NCBI RefSeq assembly: GCF_017894365.1
Contig: NZ_CP059467.1
Coordinates: forward strand, 1,984,001 to 2,048,000
Source: Aromatoleum bremense
GTDB taxonomy: Bacteria > Pseudomonadota > Gammaproteobacteria > Burkholderiales > Rhodocyclaceae
Direction of reading: 5' to 3'
DNA length: 64,000 nt
Notes under the pieces: generated by a model
What the model was told of the DNA's origin: nothing
Database searches by the model: none
Seen by the model: the letters and a program-made list of their open reading frames with translations, nothing else
In this document: positions 33,473 to 45,170 of the stretch, in pieces
Layout of the letters: each line of letters begins with the position of its first letter
Position numbering within the stretch: position 1 is the stretch's first letter
Translations under genes and position numbers: made by a program

Positions 33473-34592
33473 TCAGGCGCTTGCCGGTGAGCAGGCTCGA
33501 CACGATGTAATCCATCGCCGACGTGCTGCTTGCCGCACCGGTGGTTCTCTGGCGGTTGCTCCAGATCGTTTCGGGCCGCGCCTGCAGGATGAAAATGTTC
33601 CCGCCGGCGGGCAGGTTCTTGTCGATCGCCCATTCGATGTCCATCGGGCGGCCGTAGTGTTTCTCGATCTTCTTCGCCATCAACGCCAGCTCGCCGATCT
33701 CGTCATCGGTGATCGACTGGATGTTCTGGCGCTCGGCCGGCACCGGCAGCGCGATCGACTTCTGGGTTTTGAGATCGACGGTGTGGCAGATCTCCTTCGT
33801 CGAGATCGTCCGCTCGATGATGTCGAGCGTGATCTTGTTGACGACGAAGTTGTCCGGCGTGACCTCGCCCGAAACCACCGATTCACCGAAGCCGAAGTTC
33901 GCGTCGATGACGATCACCGAGCGGTCGCCGGTCGCCGGATGCACGGTGAACATCACGCCCGCGGTGTAGGCGTTCGCCATCTTCTGGATGCCGACGCTGA
34001 TCGCGACCTGTTCGTGCGGGAATCCCATCTTCATGCGGTAGGCGATCGCCCGCCCGCTGTAGAGGCTGGAGATGCACCGCCGCACGTGATGGATCACGTC
34101 ATCGACGCCGCGGATCCACAGGTAGGTGTCCTGCTGGCCGGCGAAGCTCGCGCCCGGCAGGTCCTCGGCGGTCGCGGAGGAGCGCACTGCGACCGGCACC
34201 GCCGGCAGGTAGCAGCGCACCGACAGTTTGCGGTAGGCCTCGGCGATCAGGTCCTCGAGCTCGATCGGCAGCGGGCGCGATTCGATCATTTCGCGGATCG
34301 CGTGCGAGGCCTCCTCGAGCTTGTCCATGTCCTCGTGGTCGAGGCCGTCGAGGAGCCCCGCGACTTCGGCCTGGATGCCGGCCTCGCGCATGAACTGTGC
34401 ATAGCCGCGGGTGGTGAGCGCGAAGCCCGGCGGCACCCGCACACCCGCGTTGATCAGTTCGCCGAGCGACGCGCACTTGCCGCCGACCAGCTGCACCGAG
34501 TCCTTGCCGCATTCCTCGAAAGAACACACTTTCGGCGCGACGCTGTCGAGGGCGGCCCAGGGCAGGGCTGCTGCAGAAATAACGCTTCCCAT
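33468..34592 (-). CDS. ppsB: Phenylphosphate synthase subunit B (PEP-synthase-like ATP-binding subunit)
   Basis: A 374-residue homologue of the N-terminal, nucleotide-binding half of phosphoenolpyruvate synthase. Typical blocks: VGGKCASLGELINAGVRVPP (glycine-rich loop), VAVRSSATAEDLPGASFAGQ and MDIEWAIDKN with FILQARPET at the end. With PpsA it transfers the beta-phosphate of ATP to phenol through a histidine phosphate. The ATG with AGAGG eight bases upstream is preferred over a GTG three codons earlier. The TAG stop sits inside the end of a palindromic repeat, so the last residues may have been set by that insertion. It follows ppsA by 13 bases. Confidence 0.93.
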   Translation of the reverse strand: MGSVISAAALPWAALDSVAPKVCSFEECGKDSVQLVGGKCASLGELINAGVRVPPGFALTTRGYAQFMREAGIQAEVAGLLDGLDHEDMDKLEEASHAIREMIESRPLPIELEDLIAEAYRKLSVRCYLPAVPVAVRSSATAEDLPGASFAGQQDTYLWIRGVDDVIHHVRRCISSLYSGRAIAYRMKMGFPHEQVAISVGIQKMANAYTAGVMFTVHPATGDRSVIVIDANFGFGESVVSGEVTPDNFVVNKITLDIIERTISTKEICHTVDLKTQKSIALPVPAERQNIQSITDDEIGELALMAKKIEKHYGRPMDIEWAIDKNLPAGGNIFILQARPETIWSNRQRTTGAASSTSAMDYIVSSLLTGKRLT

Positions 34593-34605
34593 CGGGGTCA
34601 CCTCT

Positions 34606-36444
34606 TCAGGCCGTGATGATCGAGATCACGCCGGACGAGCCGTCGACCCGCAGCGTCATGCCGGTGCGGATCACGCGTGTCGACACTCCCGTGCCGACGA
34701 CCGCCGGCATGCCGTATTCGCGGCACACGATCGCGGCGTGGCTCATGACGCCGCCGACGTCGGTGACGCAGGCCTTGATCTTCGCGAATGCCGGCGCCCA
34801 CGACGGCGAGGTCGTCGGTGCGACGAGGATCTCGCCTTCCTGCAGGTCGCGGATGTCCTCGGCGCTGCGGCACACGCGGGCACGGCCTTCGACAGTGCCG
34901 GGGCTCGCGGCGAAGCCTTTCAGCTCGGTGATGCTGTCGGGGTCGCCGATGTCCTGCACCGCGGCCCAGTCGGCCAGGGAGTTGTTCGTGACCCCCCACA
35001 GCACGATCGTGAAAGGCTCCTGGATGACTTCCGGGGCGACACCGATCGCCGGCGGCGGGTTCCATTCACGGAACTTCTGCATCACGCCCTTGCGCCATTC
35101 GATTTCGGCCGGCCAGGTCGTGGTGCCGCGCGGCGTGACGCCGGTCGCCCACGCGGTGACGACATCCCATAGCGCCTGCTTGATCTCGTCGCGGCGCAGA
35201 TACCAGATGTCTTCAACGTCGGCGATCATGCCGTGTTCCTTCATGACCGCGGCGACTTCGCGGATCTTGTTCCAGAACACCGAGTGGAACCAGTGCTCGA
35301 CGTAGAAGAGATGGTTCTCGACGTACGGGAACACCGTCTTCGCGCAGCCGAGCAACTCGTCGAACTGCTTGCGGTCCTCGTCGCTGTCGATCAGCTCGCG
35401 GTATTCGGCGGTGATGCGGTCGCGTTCGGCGCGCACCGCTTCCATCGGCCGGTCGATCGAGACGCCTTCGCGGAGCTTGCCGATATAGGTCTGGATGCCG
35501 TCGAGCGGGATGTTGAGGTTGTCGTTCCAGCTGCGGTCGGTGTGGAACCAGCCGGTGCCGGACGAAATGTTGAACCACGGATAGCGCGCCTTCTCGAACG
35601 CCGCGAGCCACGCGTTGCCCTGCCGGTGCTTCGCGAGGGCGGCCTTGACGTCGGCCCAGTCGCGGTGAGCGGTGACGATGTCGTCGACTTCCAGCGTGAC
35701 CGCCTGCTTCGCCAGCGCCTTCAGCTCGTCGTCGGAGCGGAACATCAGCACGTCGATGCCCGAGACCATCTGCGTGATCCGCTGCAGCGGAATGCTCGGG
35801 AACAGCTTCTGCGTGAAGTCCATGAAAAAGACATACGCCGCATAGCCGAGGTTGAGGAACTCGAAGTGGTACTGCCAGCACTTGATGCCGAGATTGATCA
35901 GATCGTCATAGTTCTTCAGCAGGTGATAGCCCGTCGACTCGCCGATGCCTTCGGTGACCACGCTCAGCGGCTCGATGTCGGGCAGACGTGGAATCTCGAG
36001 TGCTTCGAGTTCGGCGATCGTCGCCTCCATCTTGACTTTCCACTTCGCCTCGAGCGCGTCCCAGTTCTTGTAATAGAAGCCTGCGCGTTCCATGAAGTTG
36101 GGCACGCGCTCGCCGATCTCCGCCGGATCCTTGACCGGCACCGGCGAGATATAGACGTAGCCGTTGATGATGCGGTGATCGACGCCGCGCACCGGCGGCA
36201 CCTGGAAGATGCGGTTGTTGAACTGCGACAGCGCGAGATACCAGGCCTCGTCCCAGATCGTGTCGAACGGATAGAGCGGCTCCGGGTAATGCAGTCCGTC
36301 GTAGAACCAGAAAGTGTCCTTCTCGTACTGGTTGCGCTGCGGGTCGTCGGTGACGAACTGGTACTGGTACGGATACATCCGCTCCCAGCCTTCGGTCCCC
36401 GGAATCGTCTTGGCCTTGATGTCGTGCGGAACAGGAAACTTCAT
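34606..36444 (-). CDS. ppsA: Phenylphosphate synthase subunit A (phosphohistidine subunit)
   Basis: A 612-residue protein corresponding to the central and swivelling parts of PEP synthase. It commits phenol to anaerobic degradation by forming phenylphosphate. The C-terminal mobile domain has GGVMSHAAIVCREYGMPAVV, in which the histidine is residue 569 with the start chosen here; this agrees with the catalytic His-569 reported for the Thauera aromatica enzyme, as I recall it. The ribosome site AAAGGAGGGGG lies seven bases before the ATG. It is the first gene of a long operon driven by the sigma54 promoter at 36524-36538. The symbol is also used for PEP synthase, which this is not. Confidence 0.95.
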   Translation of the reverse strand: MKFPVPHDIKAKTIPGTEGWERMYPYQYQFVTDDPQRNQYEKDTFWFYDGLHYPEPLYPFDTIWDEAWYLALSQFNNRIFQVPPVRGVDHRIINGYVYISPVPVKDPAEIGERVPNFMERAGFYYKNWDALEAKWKVKMEATIAELEALEIPRLPDIEPLSVVTEGIGESTGYHLLKNYDDLINLGIKCWQYHFEFLNLGYAAYVFFMDFTQKLFPSIPLQRITQMVSGIDVLMFRSDDELKALAKQAVTLEVDDIVTAHRDWADVKAALAKHRQGNAWLAAFEKARYPWFNISSGTGWFHTDRSWNDNLNIPLDGIQTYIGKLREGVSIDRPMEAVRAERDRITAEYRELIDSDEDRKQFDELLGCAKTVFPYVENHLFYVEHWFHSVFWNKIREVAAVMKEHGMIADVEDIWYLRRDEIKQALWDVVTAWATGVTPRGTTTWPAEIEWRKGVMQKFREWNPPPAIGVAPEVIQEPFTIVLWGVTNNSLADWAAVQDIGDPDSITELKGFAASPGTVEGRARVCRSAEDIRDLQEGEILVAPTTSPSWAPAFAKIKACVTDVGGVMSHAAIVCREYGMPAVVGTGVSTRVIRTGMTLRVDGSSGVISIITA

Positions 36445-36523
36445 CTGATGCCCCCTCCTTTGTAATTCCGGTGTCGATCGTGGCAACCGGATTTTGTTGG
36501 ACGACGCTTGCCGGAGTCCCTTT

Positions 36524-36538
36524 GCAAGGGGTGTGCCA
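36524..36538 (-). promoter_or_regulatory. Sigma54 (-24/-12) promoter of the phenol operon
   Basis: On the minus strand the sequence is TGGCAC-ACCCC-TTGC, a perfect match to the core TGGCAC-N5-TTGC with the required 10 bases between GG and GC. Transcription should start near 36512, giving a 5' leader of about 68 bases before ppsA. The divergent regulator is a sigma54 activator. Confidence 0.9.
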
Positions 36539-36699
36539 TTGCGGCTGCGCAGGTCCGGCAAACGGACTTTCCGCGGGCGCTTCGGCCGGGCCGCGGCTCA
36601 GTCGTGGCAGGCGATCCAGGTGTTTTTGCGAGATCATGCAAAATGCCCGCAAGGGCGCGGGGCACGGGCCGCGACCAGGCAGTTGGCTGCGACCGCGGC

Positions 36700-36715
36700 T
36701 TTATCAATTGATGAG
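36700..36715. promoter_or_regulatory. XylR/DmpR-type upstream activator site 1
   Basis: TTTATCAATTGATGAG matches the palindrome TTGATCAATTGATCAA at 13 of 16 positions, with a perfect ATCAATTGAT core. It lies about 177 bp upstream of the sigma54 promoter, a typical enhancer distance. Confidence 0.75.
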
Positions 36716-36740
36716 ATTTCACCTCCGCCGGCCGGGCGTC

Positions 36741-36756
36741 TTGATCATTTGATGAA
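36741..36756. promoter_or_regulatory. XylR/DmpR-type upstream activator site 2
   Basis: TTGATCATTTGATGAA matches TTGATCAATTGATCAA at 14 of 16 positions. It is 41 bp from site 1 start to start, about four helical turns, so two activator dimers could bind the same face. It also lies just upstream of the regulator's own promoter. Confidence 0.75.
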
Positions 36757-36807
36757 TGGACGTTCAGAGGGGGCCGATTTTGTCCAGATGGTTGTTGCCT
36801 GAACTGT

Positions 36808-36821
36808 TTGATCCAGGTCAA
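36808..36821. promoter_or_regulatory. FNR/Anr-type box upstream of the phenol regulator gene
   Basis: TTGATCCAGGTCAA fits the FNR consensus TTGAT-N4-ATCAA with one mismatch. A TAGAAC hexamer at 36844-36849 stands where the -10 should be for a class II site centred 41.5 bp before the start, so expression of the regulator would be raised when oxygen is absent. Confidence 0.65.
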
Positions 36822-36874
36822 CACGAGAGGTCGCGGCGACGCGTAGAACAAGCGATCCAGGAGGAGGGCGAGGC

Positions 36875-38607
<1,733 letters not shown>

Positions 38608-38611
<4 letters not shown>

Positions 38612-39075
38612 CCGCGGCAGAGGCGCGCGAGGCGGCGCTCGCGTACCTGCAGGCGCACCACGTGATGACGCTCGCGACGCACGGCAGCGACGGCCCGTGG
38701 GCTGCGGCAGTGTTCTACGTCAGCGACGGCTTCACGCTGTATTTCCTGTCGGCGCCGGCAAGCCGGCACGCCACCGCGATCGCCGCGCCGGCGCGGGTCG
38801 CGATCACGGTGCAGGAAGATTACGCGGACTGGCCACAGATCAAGGGTATCCAGGCCGAAGGGCTCGCCTGCGAGGCGTCGGGCGACGAGGAAAAGCGCGC
38901 GCGCCGGCTGTATGGCGACAAGTACCCGGTCGTCGGCAAGCTCGCGCTGGCCCCGGCCGCGATCGTCAAGGCGCTGGCGAAAGTGCGCTGGTACCGCTTC
39001 GTGCCCGAGCGCCTGTATTTCATCGACAATTCCGCCGGCTTCGGCCACCGCGACGAGATCGACTGCGCCGGCTGA
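38608..39075 (+). CDS. Pyridoxamine 5'-phosphate oxidase-like (split-barrel flavin) protein
   Basis: A 155-residue protein with the split-barrel fold of PNPOx-like proteins: HHVMTLATHGSDGPWAAAVF, then VAITVQEDYADWPQIKGIQA and a C-terminal WYRFVPERLYFIDNSAGFGH. Such proteins bind FMN, F420 or heme; the cofactor cannot be chosen here. The start appears to be TTG, overlapping the TGA of the regulator gene (TTGA), with GGGGAG nine bases upstream, so the two are coupled. A role in phenol metabolism is possible by position only. Confidence 0.8.
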
Positions 39076-39385
39076 GCAGGTCGCTCCGCCGCTCCGTCGA
39101 CGGCCGCGATGAGGTGCGTCCGGTCGTGCCCCCTGTCACGCCGCCCCCGCTGCCGCCCCGTCCCGTTTCGACCGTCACCGCATGCGCCGCATGCAAGCGC
39201 ATGACGCGCTTCGCGATCCTGCAGGTTCCGCAAAAGCGTTTCAATTCCGTGATATTTCGCTTCTCTTGACCTGCGTCAATACTGATGGACGTCAAACTGT
39301 TTGTAATCAACAAAACCCCGCCCGCGGTCGACGACGTCGCCCTGCAACGAGGGCAGGCAACCCGGGCCCATCGAGGAGGAAAGTC
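39076..39385. other. Intergenic region upstream of korA
   Basis: 310 bases without a gene. The first 180 bases are GC-rich and featureless to me. The last 120 are AT-richer and hold the FNR-type box at 39266-39279, a -10 hexamer at 39302-39307 and the korA ribosome site (GAGGAGGAAA). Confidence 0.6.
39266..39279 (+). promoter_or_regulatory. FNR/Anr-type box of the korAB promoter
   Basis: TTGACCTGCGTCAA is a perfect inverted repeat (TTGAC-N4-GTCAA) close to the FNR consensus. TGTAAT at 39302-39307 matches the -10 at five of six and lies where a class II FNR promoter needs it (box centre 41.5 bp before a start near 39314). Oxygen-limited expression of korAB is expected. Confidence 0.75.
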
Positions 39386-41296
39386 ATGTCAGAAGCCGGA
39401 TACACGTCCGAGGTCGAAGTGGATACCAGGGAAGCGATCGGCAGCGGCAGCACCGAAGCCGCCGGCGCGTCGAGCGTACGGGCGGTCGAGGCGCTCGACA
39501 GCGTCGTGATCCGTTTCGTCGGCGACTCCGGCGACGGCATGCAGCTCACCGGTTCGGAATTCTCGAAGGCCGTCGCGAAGGCCGGGCACGGCTTCGCGAC
39601 GCATCCCGACTACCCGTCCGAAATCCGCGCGCCGACCGGCACCCTGTTCGGCGTCTCCGGCTACCAGATCCAGTACGGGTCGCGCCAGGTATTCACGTCC
39701 GGCGACGCGCCCGACGCGCTCGTCGCGATGAATCCGGCGGCGCTGAAGACCAACCTCGCCGACGTCAAGCACGGCGGCATCATCATCGCGAACACCGGCG
39801 CGTTCGCCGATACGAACCTCGCGAAAGCCGGCTACGCGAGCAATCCGCTCGAGGACGGCAGCCTCGACGGCTATCGCCTGTTCAAGATCGACATCTCGGC
39901 GCTGACTGCGGCGGCGCTGCGCGACTCCGGCCTGTCGAAGAAGGAAGTCGGCCGCTGCAAGAACTACTTCGCGCTCGGCCTGATGCTGTGCCTGTACGGC
40001 CGGCCGATCGAAGACGAGATCGCCGACGTCTACGAGAAGTTCGCGAAGAAGCCGGAATTCGCCGATGCCAACGCGAACGCGCTGCGCGCCGGCTACGCTT
40101 ACGCCGACGCCGCGGAGATCTTCGCTGCGACCTACCAGGTGCGCGAAGCCGCGGCGAGGCCGGGCGTCTATCGCAGCATCACCGGCAACCACGCCGCGGC
40201 GCTCGGCTTCGTCGCCGCGTCCGAGTCGTCCGGCGTCGGGCTCTTCCTCGGCTCGTACCCGATCACGCCGGCGACCGACATCCTGCACGAACTGTCCGCG
40301 CTGAAGCATTTCAATGTCACGACCTACCAGGCCGAGGACGAGATCGCCGGCATCTGCTCGACGATCGGCGCGGCCTACGGCGGCGCGCTCGGCCTGACGA
40401 CGACTTCCGGCCCCGGCATGGCGCTGAAGACCGAGGCGATGGGCCTCGCGGTGATGCTGGAGCTGCCGCTGGTGATCGTCAACGTGCAGCGCGGCGGCCC
40501 GTCGACCGGCCTGCCGACGAAGATCGAGCAGTCCGACCTGCTGCAGGCGATCTACGGGCGCAACGGCGAATGCCCGATCCCGGTGATCGCCGCGCGCTCG
40601 CCCGCCGACTGCTTCGATTGCGCGATCGAGGCGTTCCGCATCGCCGTCAAGTACATGACGCCGGTGATCCTGCTGACCGACGGCGGCATCGCGAACGCCG
40701 CCGAGCCGTGGCGGATTCCGGACGTCGCGAGCCTGCCGAAAGTCGAGGTGAGCTATCGCACCGATCCGGAAGGCTTCCAGCCGTACGCGCGCGACGAGAA
40801 CCTCGCGCGCGCCTGGGTGCGCCCCGGCACGCCGGGCATGGAGCACCGCGTCGGCGGCCTGGAAAAGGACTTCCTCAGCGGCAACATCTCGCACGACCCG
40901 CTGAACCACCAGCGCATGGTCGATGTGCGCGCCGCGAAAGTCGCCGGCACCGCGCAGGACATCCCGCCGACGACGGTCGAGGGGCCGGCGTCCGGCGAGC
41001 TGCTCGTCATCGGCTGGGGCAGCACCTACGGCACGATCGCGCAGGCGCGCGAGAAGGCCGAGGCCGAAGGCCGCTCGGTCGCGCACGTGCATCTGCGCCA
41101 CCTGAACCCGCTGCCGCCGGACCTCGGCGAGCTGCTCGGGCGCTACAAGACGGTGCTGGTGCCGGAACTCAACATGGGGCAACTCTCGAAGCTGCTGCGC
41201 GAACGCTACCTGCGCGACGTCGTGCCGCTGAACAAGGTGCAGGGCAAGCCCTTCAAGGTCAGCGAAGTCCATGACCGCATCCTCGAACTGAGCTGA
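39386..41296 (+). CDS. korA: 2-oxoglutarate:ferredoxin oxidoreductase, fused gamma-alpha subunit
   Basis: A 636-residue KorA. The N-terminal part (about 40-230) is the gamma domain (VVIRFVGDSGDGMQLTGSEF). The remainder is the alpha, pyrimidine-binding domain (GNHAAALGFVAA, LGSYPITPATDILHEL, YQAEDEIAGICSTIGAAYGG). With KorB it oxidises 2-oxoglutarate to succinyl-CoA and CO2 and reduces ferredoxin. In Thauera this ferredoxin feeds the ring-reducing benzoyl-CoA and 4-hydroxybenzoyl-CoA reductases, which explains the place beside the phenol genes. I start at the ATG five bases after GAGGAGGAAA; the track frame upstream is non-coding. Other 2-oxoacid substrates are possible. Confidence 0.92.
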   Translation: MSEAGYTSEVEVDTREAIGSGSTEAAGASSVRAVEALDSVVIRFVGDSGDGMQLTGSEFSKAVAKAGHGFATHPDYPSEIRAPTGTLFGVSGYQIQYGSRQVFTSGDAPDALVAMNPAALKTNLADVKHGGIIIANTGAFADTNLAKAGYASNPLEDGSLDGYRLFKIDISALTAAALRDSGLSKKEVGRCKNYFALGLMLCLYGRPIEDEIADVYEKFAKKPEFADANANALRAGYAYADAAEIFAATYQVREAAARPGVYRSITGNHAAALGFVAASESSGVGLFLGSYPITPATDILHELSALKHFNVTTYQAEDEIAGICSTIGAAYGGALGLTTTSGPGMALKTEAMGLAVMLELPLVIVNVQRGGPSTGLPTKIEQSDLLQAIYGRNGECPIPVIAARSPADCFDCAIEAFRIAVKYMTPVILLTDGGIANAAEPWRIPDVASLPKVEVSYRTDPEGFQPYARDENLARAWVRPGTPGMEHRVGGLEKDFLSGNISHDPLNHQRMVDVRAAKVAGTAQDIPPTTVEGPASGELLVIGWGSTYGTIAQAREKAEAEGRSVAHVHLRHLNPLPPDLGELLGRYKTVLVPELNMGQLSKLLRERYLRDVVPLNKVQGKPFKVSEVHDRILELS

Positions 41297-41354
41297 CGCG
41301 CGTCCGCACGAGCCGAACCGCGTCCCCGAGCCCCACTGTTACAGGAAGATCATC

Positions 41355-42380
41355 ATGAACGACATGTCCTCACCCGTCGCGCTGACGAAAAAAGACTTCG
41401 AATCGAACCAGGACGTGCGCTGGTGTCCCGGCTGCGGCGACTACGCGATTCTCGCGCAGATCCAGAAGCTGCTGCCGACGCTCGGCATCCCGCGCGAGAA
41501 CTTCGCCTTCATCTCCGGCATCGGCTGTTCGAGCCGCTTCCCGTACTACATGGAAACCTACGGGATGCACAGCATCCACGGGCGCGCGCCGGCGATCGCA
41601 AGCGGCCTGAAGCTCGCCCGCCCGGACCTGTCGGTGTGGGTCGTTACCGGCGACGGCGATGCGCTGGCGATCGGCGGCAACCATTTCATCCACGCGATGC
41701 GCCGCAACGTCGACCTGAAGGTGATCCTGCTCAACAATCGCATCTACGGCCTGACCAAAGGCCAGTATTCGCCGACGTCCGAAATGGGCAAGAAGACCAA
41801 GAGCACGCCGCTGGGCAGTATCGACCGGCCGTTCTCGCCCGTCGCGCTCGCACTCGGCGCCGGTGCGACGTTCGTCGCCCGCTCGGTCGACACCGACCTG
41901 CCGCACCTGAGCGCGGTGCTCGCGCGCGCCGCAGCGCACAAGGGCACGGCCTTCGTCGAAATCCTGCAGAACTGCATCGTGTTCAACGACGGCGCGTATT
42001 CGACGCTGACCGACAAGGCGACCCGCGACGATGCGCGCGTGATCCTCGAGGACGGCAAGCCGCTGGTGTTCGGCAAGGCGCGCGACCGCGGCATCCGCCT
42101 GCGCGGCATGGAGCCGGAAGTCGTGACGCTCGGTGAAGGCGGTGTTGCCGAGAGCGAACTCGTCGTGCATGACGAGAAGGCCGCTCACAGCGGCCTCGCG
42201 TTCTTCCTGTCGCAGTTCGACACGCCGGACCTGCCGGTGCCGCTCGGCGTGTTCCGCTCGGTGCGCAACGACAGCTATGACGAACTCAACGCGCAGTTGC
42301 ACGCCGACACGCGCGCGAAAAAAGGCGACGGCTGCCTCACCGATCTCCTGCACAGCGGCGAGACCTGGACGATCGGATAA
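41355..42380 (+). CDS. korB: 2-oxoglutarate:ferredoxin oxidoreductase, beta subunit
   Basis: A 341-residue thiamine-diphosphate-binding subunit. Cys24 and Cys27 in RWCPGCGDYAI and Cys58 in ISGIGCSSRFPYY are likely [4Fe-4S] ligands, with a fourth in ILQNCIVFND. The TPP motif is TGDGDALAIGGNHFIHAM to LLNNRIYGLTKGQYSPTS. No separate ferredoxin-like delta subunit is encoded here, so this is the two-subunit Thauera-type enzyme. It starts 58 bases after korA and a terminator follows. Confidence 0.93.
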   Translation: MNDMSSPVALTKKDFESNQDVRWCPGCGDYAILAQIQKLLPTLGIPRENFAFISGIGCSSRFPYYMETYGMHSIHGRAPAIASGLKLARPDLSVWVVTGDGDALAIGGNHFIHAMRRNVDLKVILLNNRIYGLTKGQYSPTSEMGKKTKSTPLGSIDRPFSPVALALGAGATFVARSVDTDLPHLSAVLARAAAHKGTAFVEILQNCIVFNDGAYSTLTDKATRDDARVILEDGKPLVFGKARDRGIRLRGMEPEVVTLGEGGVAESELVVHDEKAAHSGLAFFLSQFDTPDLPVPLGVFRSVRNDSYDELNAQLHADTRAKKGDGCLTDLLHSGETWTIG

Positions 42381-42406
42381 GCGCTCTGCGGCACAGCGGG
42401 AACACG

Positions 42407-42436
42407 GAAAGGAGGCGCAAGCCTCCTTTCGCTTTT
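42407..42436 (+). terminator. Terminator of korAB
   Basis: A perfect 10-bp stem GAAAGGAGGC / GCCTCCTTTC with a GCAA tetraloop is followed by GCTTTT, 26 bases after the korB stop. Confidence 0.85.
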
Positions 42437-42449
42437 GCCGGCTGCAGAC

Positions 42450-42480
42450 GAAAAACGGGCGCCCTTCGAGGGGCGCCCGT
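42450..42480 (-). terminator. Terminator of the torF-glnK-amtB operon
   Basis: On the minus strand ACGGGCGCCC and GGGCGCCCGT form a 10-bp stem around CTCGAA and are followed by five T, about 40 bases after the amtB stop. Confidence 0.85.
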
Positions 42481-42519
42481 CCCGTGGCCGGGGAAGAGGA
42501 GGGGCCCCGGCCGTGAAGC

Positions 42520-43872
42520 TCAGTGGTGGTACGCCGTCTCGCCGTGGGCGCTGACGTCGAGCCCTTGGCGTTCCTCCTCTTCGGGCACCCGCAGCCCGAC
42601 GAGGATGTCGGCGACCTTGTAGGCGATCACTGCGACGACGGCCGACCACGCGATCGTGATCAATACACTATAGGTCTGGATCCAGACTTGGCCAGCGATC
42701 GAGAAGTCCTCGGCGCCGGTGCCGCCGAGCGACGGGGCGGTGAACACGCCCGTCAGGATCGCGCCGAGGATGCCGCCGACACCATGCACGCCGAACACGT
42801 CGAGCGCGTCGTCCGCGCCGAGCATGCGCTTCAGGCCATTGACGCCCCACAGGCAGACGAAGCCGGCGAGCAGGCCGATGACGATCGCGCCCATCGGCCC
42901 GACCGAGCCGCAGGCCGGCGTGATCGCGACGAGGCCGGCAACAGCGCCCGACGCGGCGCCGAGCATCGACGGCCGGCCCTTGAACATCGCCTCGCCGAGC
43001 GACCACGCGAGCACCGCGGCGGCGGTCGCGACCAGCGTGTTGATGAACGCCAGCGCGGCACCCGACGTCGCTTCGAGGTTCGAGCCGGCGTTGAAGCCGA
43101 ACCAGCCGACCCACAGCATCGACGCGCCGACCATCGTCAGTGTCAGCGAATGCGGCGTCAGCGCTTCGCGGCCGAAGCCGATGCGCTTGCCGACCATGTA
43201 CGCTCCGACGAGACCCGCGACCCCGGCGTTGATATGCACCACCGTCCCGCCGGCGAAGTCGAGCGCGCCGTCGCCCAGCAGCATCCCGCCCGGGCCCCAC
43301 ACCATGTGGCAGATCGGCAGGTAGCACAGCGTGAACCAGATCACCGAGAACACCAGCACCGCAGAGAACTTCATCCGTTCGGCGAATGCCCCGACGACCA
43401 GCGCCCCGGTGATGCCGGCGAACGTCGCCTGGAACGCGATGAACGCGTACTCGGGCAGCTTGACGTTGTCGGTGAAGGTGTCGGCGAGCGTGTCGCTCGT
43501 AACGCCGGCGAGGAACAGCTTGTCGAGCGAGCCGATGAAGGGGCTCGCCTCGGTGAAGGCCAGGCTGTAGCCGTAGAACACCCACAGCACCGCGATCAGC
43601 GAGAACACGACCATCACCTGCATCAGCACCGACAGCATGTTCTTCGACCGCACCAAGCCGCCGTAGAACAGCGCGAGGCCCGGCAGCGCCATGAACAGCA
43701 CGAGCAGCGTCGAGGTCATGATCCACGCGACGTCGCCTTTCTCGACGATCGGCGCTGCGGCGGCGGCCTCGACGGCGGGTGCGACGACCGTGGCCGCGTC
43801 CTGGGCGAGCGCGCCGCCGCCGGCCAGCCCGAGCGCAAGCGCCGCGGGCAGCATTGCGTAGAGTTTCTTCAT
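42520..43872 (-). CDS. amtB: Ammonium transporter AmtB
   Basis: A 450-residue Amt-family channel. A signal peptide (about residues 1-23, ending GALA) and an Ala-rich stretch precede eleven expected membrane helices starting near residue 48. Hallmarks are LALFYGGLVRSKN, the pore-lining ICHMVWGPGGML, FAGGTVVHINAGVAGL and FGVHGVGGILGAIL with the second conserved histidine. It imports ammonium when nitrogen is scarce and is blocked by GlnK, encoded 14 bases upstream in the operon. The short His-rich end (GETAYHH) is typical. Confidence 0.95.
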   Translation of the reverse strand: MKKLYAMLPAALALGLAGGGALAQDAATVVAPAVEAAAAAPIVEKGDVAWIMTSTLLVLFMALPGLALFYGGLVRSKNMLSVLMQVMVVFSLIAVLWVFYGYSLAFTEASPFIGSLDKLFLAGVTSDTLADTFTDNVKLPEYAFIAFQATFAGITGALVVGAFAERMKFSAVLVFSVIWFTLCYLPICHMVWGPGGMLLGDGALDFAGGTVVHINAGVAGLVGAYMVGKRIGFGREALTPHSLTLTMVGASMLWVGWFGFNAGSNLEATSGAALAFINTLVATAAAVLAWSLGEAMFKGRPSMLGAASGAVAGLVAITPACGSVGPMGAIVIGLLAGFVCLWGVNGLKRMLGADDALDVFGVHGVGGILGAILTGVFTAPSLGGTGAEDFSIAGQVWIQTYSVLITIAWSAVVAVIAYKVADILVGLRVPEEEERQGLDVSAHGETAYHH

Positions 43873-43886
43873 GATTTTTTTCTCCG

Positions 43887-45006
<1,120 letters not shown>

Positions 45007-45051
45007 TACGTGCTCCTTCAGGGATGGGAATTATCTGGCAGTGCACCATAA

Positions 45052-45065
45052 GCACAATCGATGCC
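45052..45065 (-). promoter_or_regulatory. Sigma54 promoter of the torF-glnK-amtB operon
   Basis: On the minus strand TGGCAT-CGATT-GTGC keeps the invariant GG-N10-GC spacing and most of the -24 element; the -12 has GTGC in place of TTGC. The start would be near 45041, 35 bases before the torF ATG. NtrC sites lie upstream. Confidence 0.6.
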
Positions 45066-45170
45066 ATATTGCGGATGGATTTGCCAAGTTGCTGATTGGC
45101 ATTAATTTTTTCCCGCTTCAGGATTCGCCTACGCAGTGTCGGGCAGCAGAGTGTAAGGTGCGCGCCTTTC

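Noticed and set aside
31182..34616. A 1,144-codon plus-strand open frame across the pps/ppc genes
   Set aside because: It is antisense to ppcB, ppsC and ppsB, all with clear family motifs, and crosses intergenic repeats; no coding signature.
45074..45092. Alternative sigma54 promoter TTGGCAAATCCATCCGC (minus strand)
   Set aside because: There are 11 rather than 10 bases between GG and GC, so the spacing is wrong; the site at 45052-45065 fits better.
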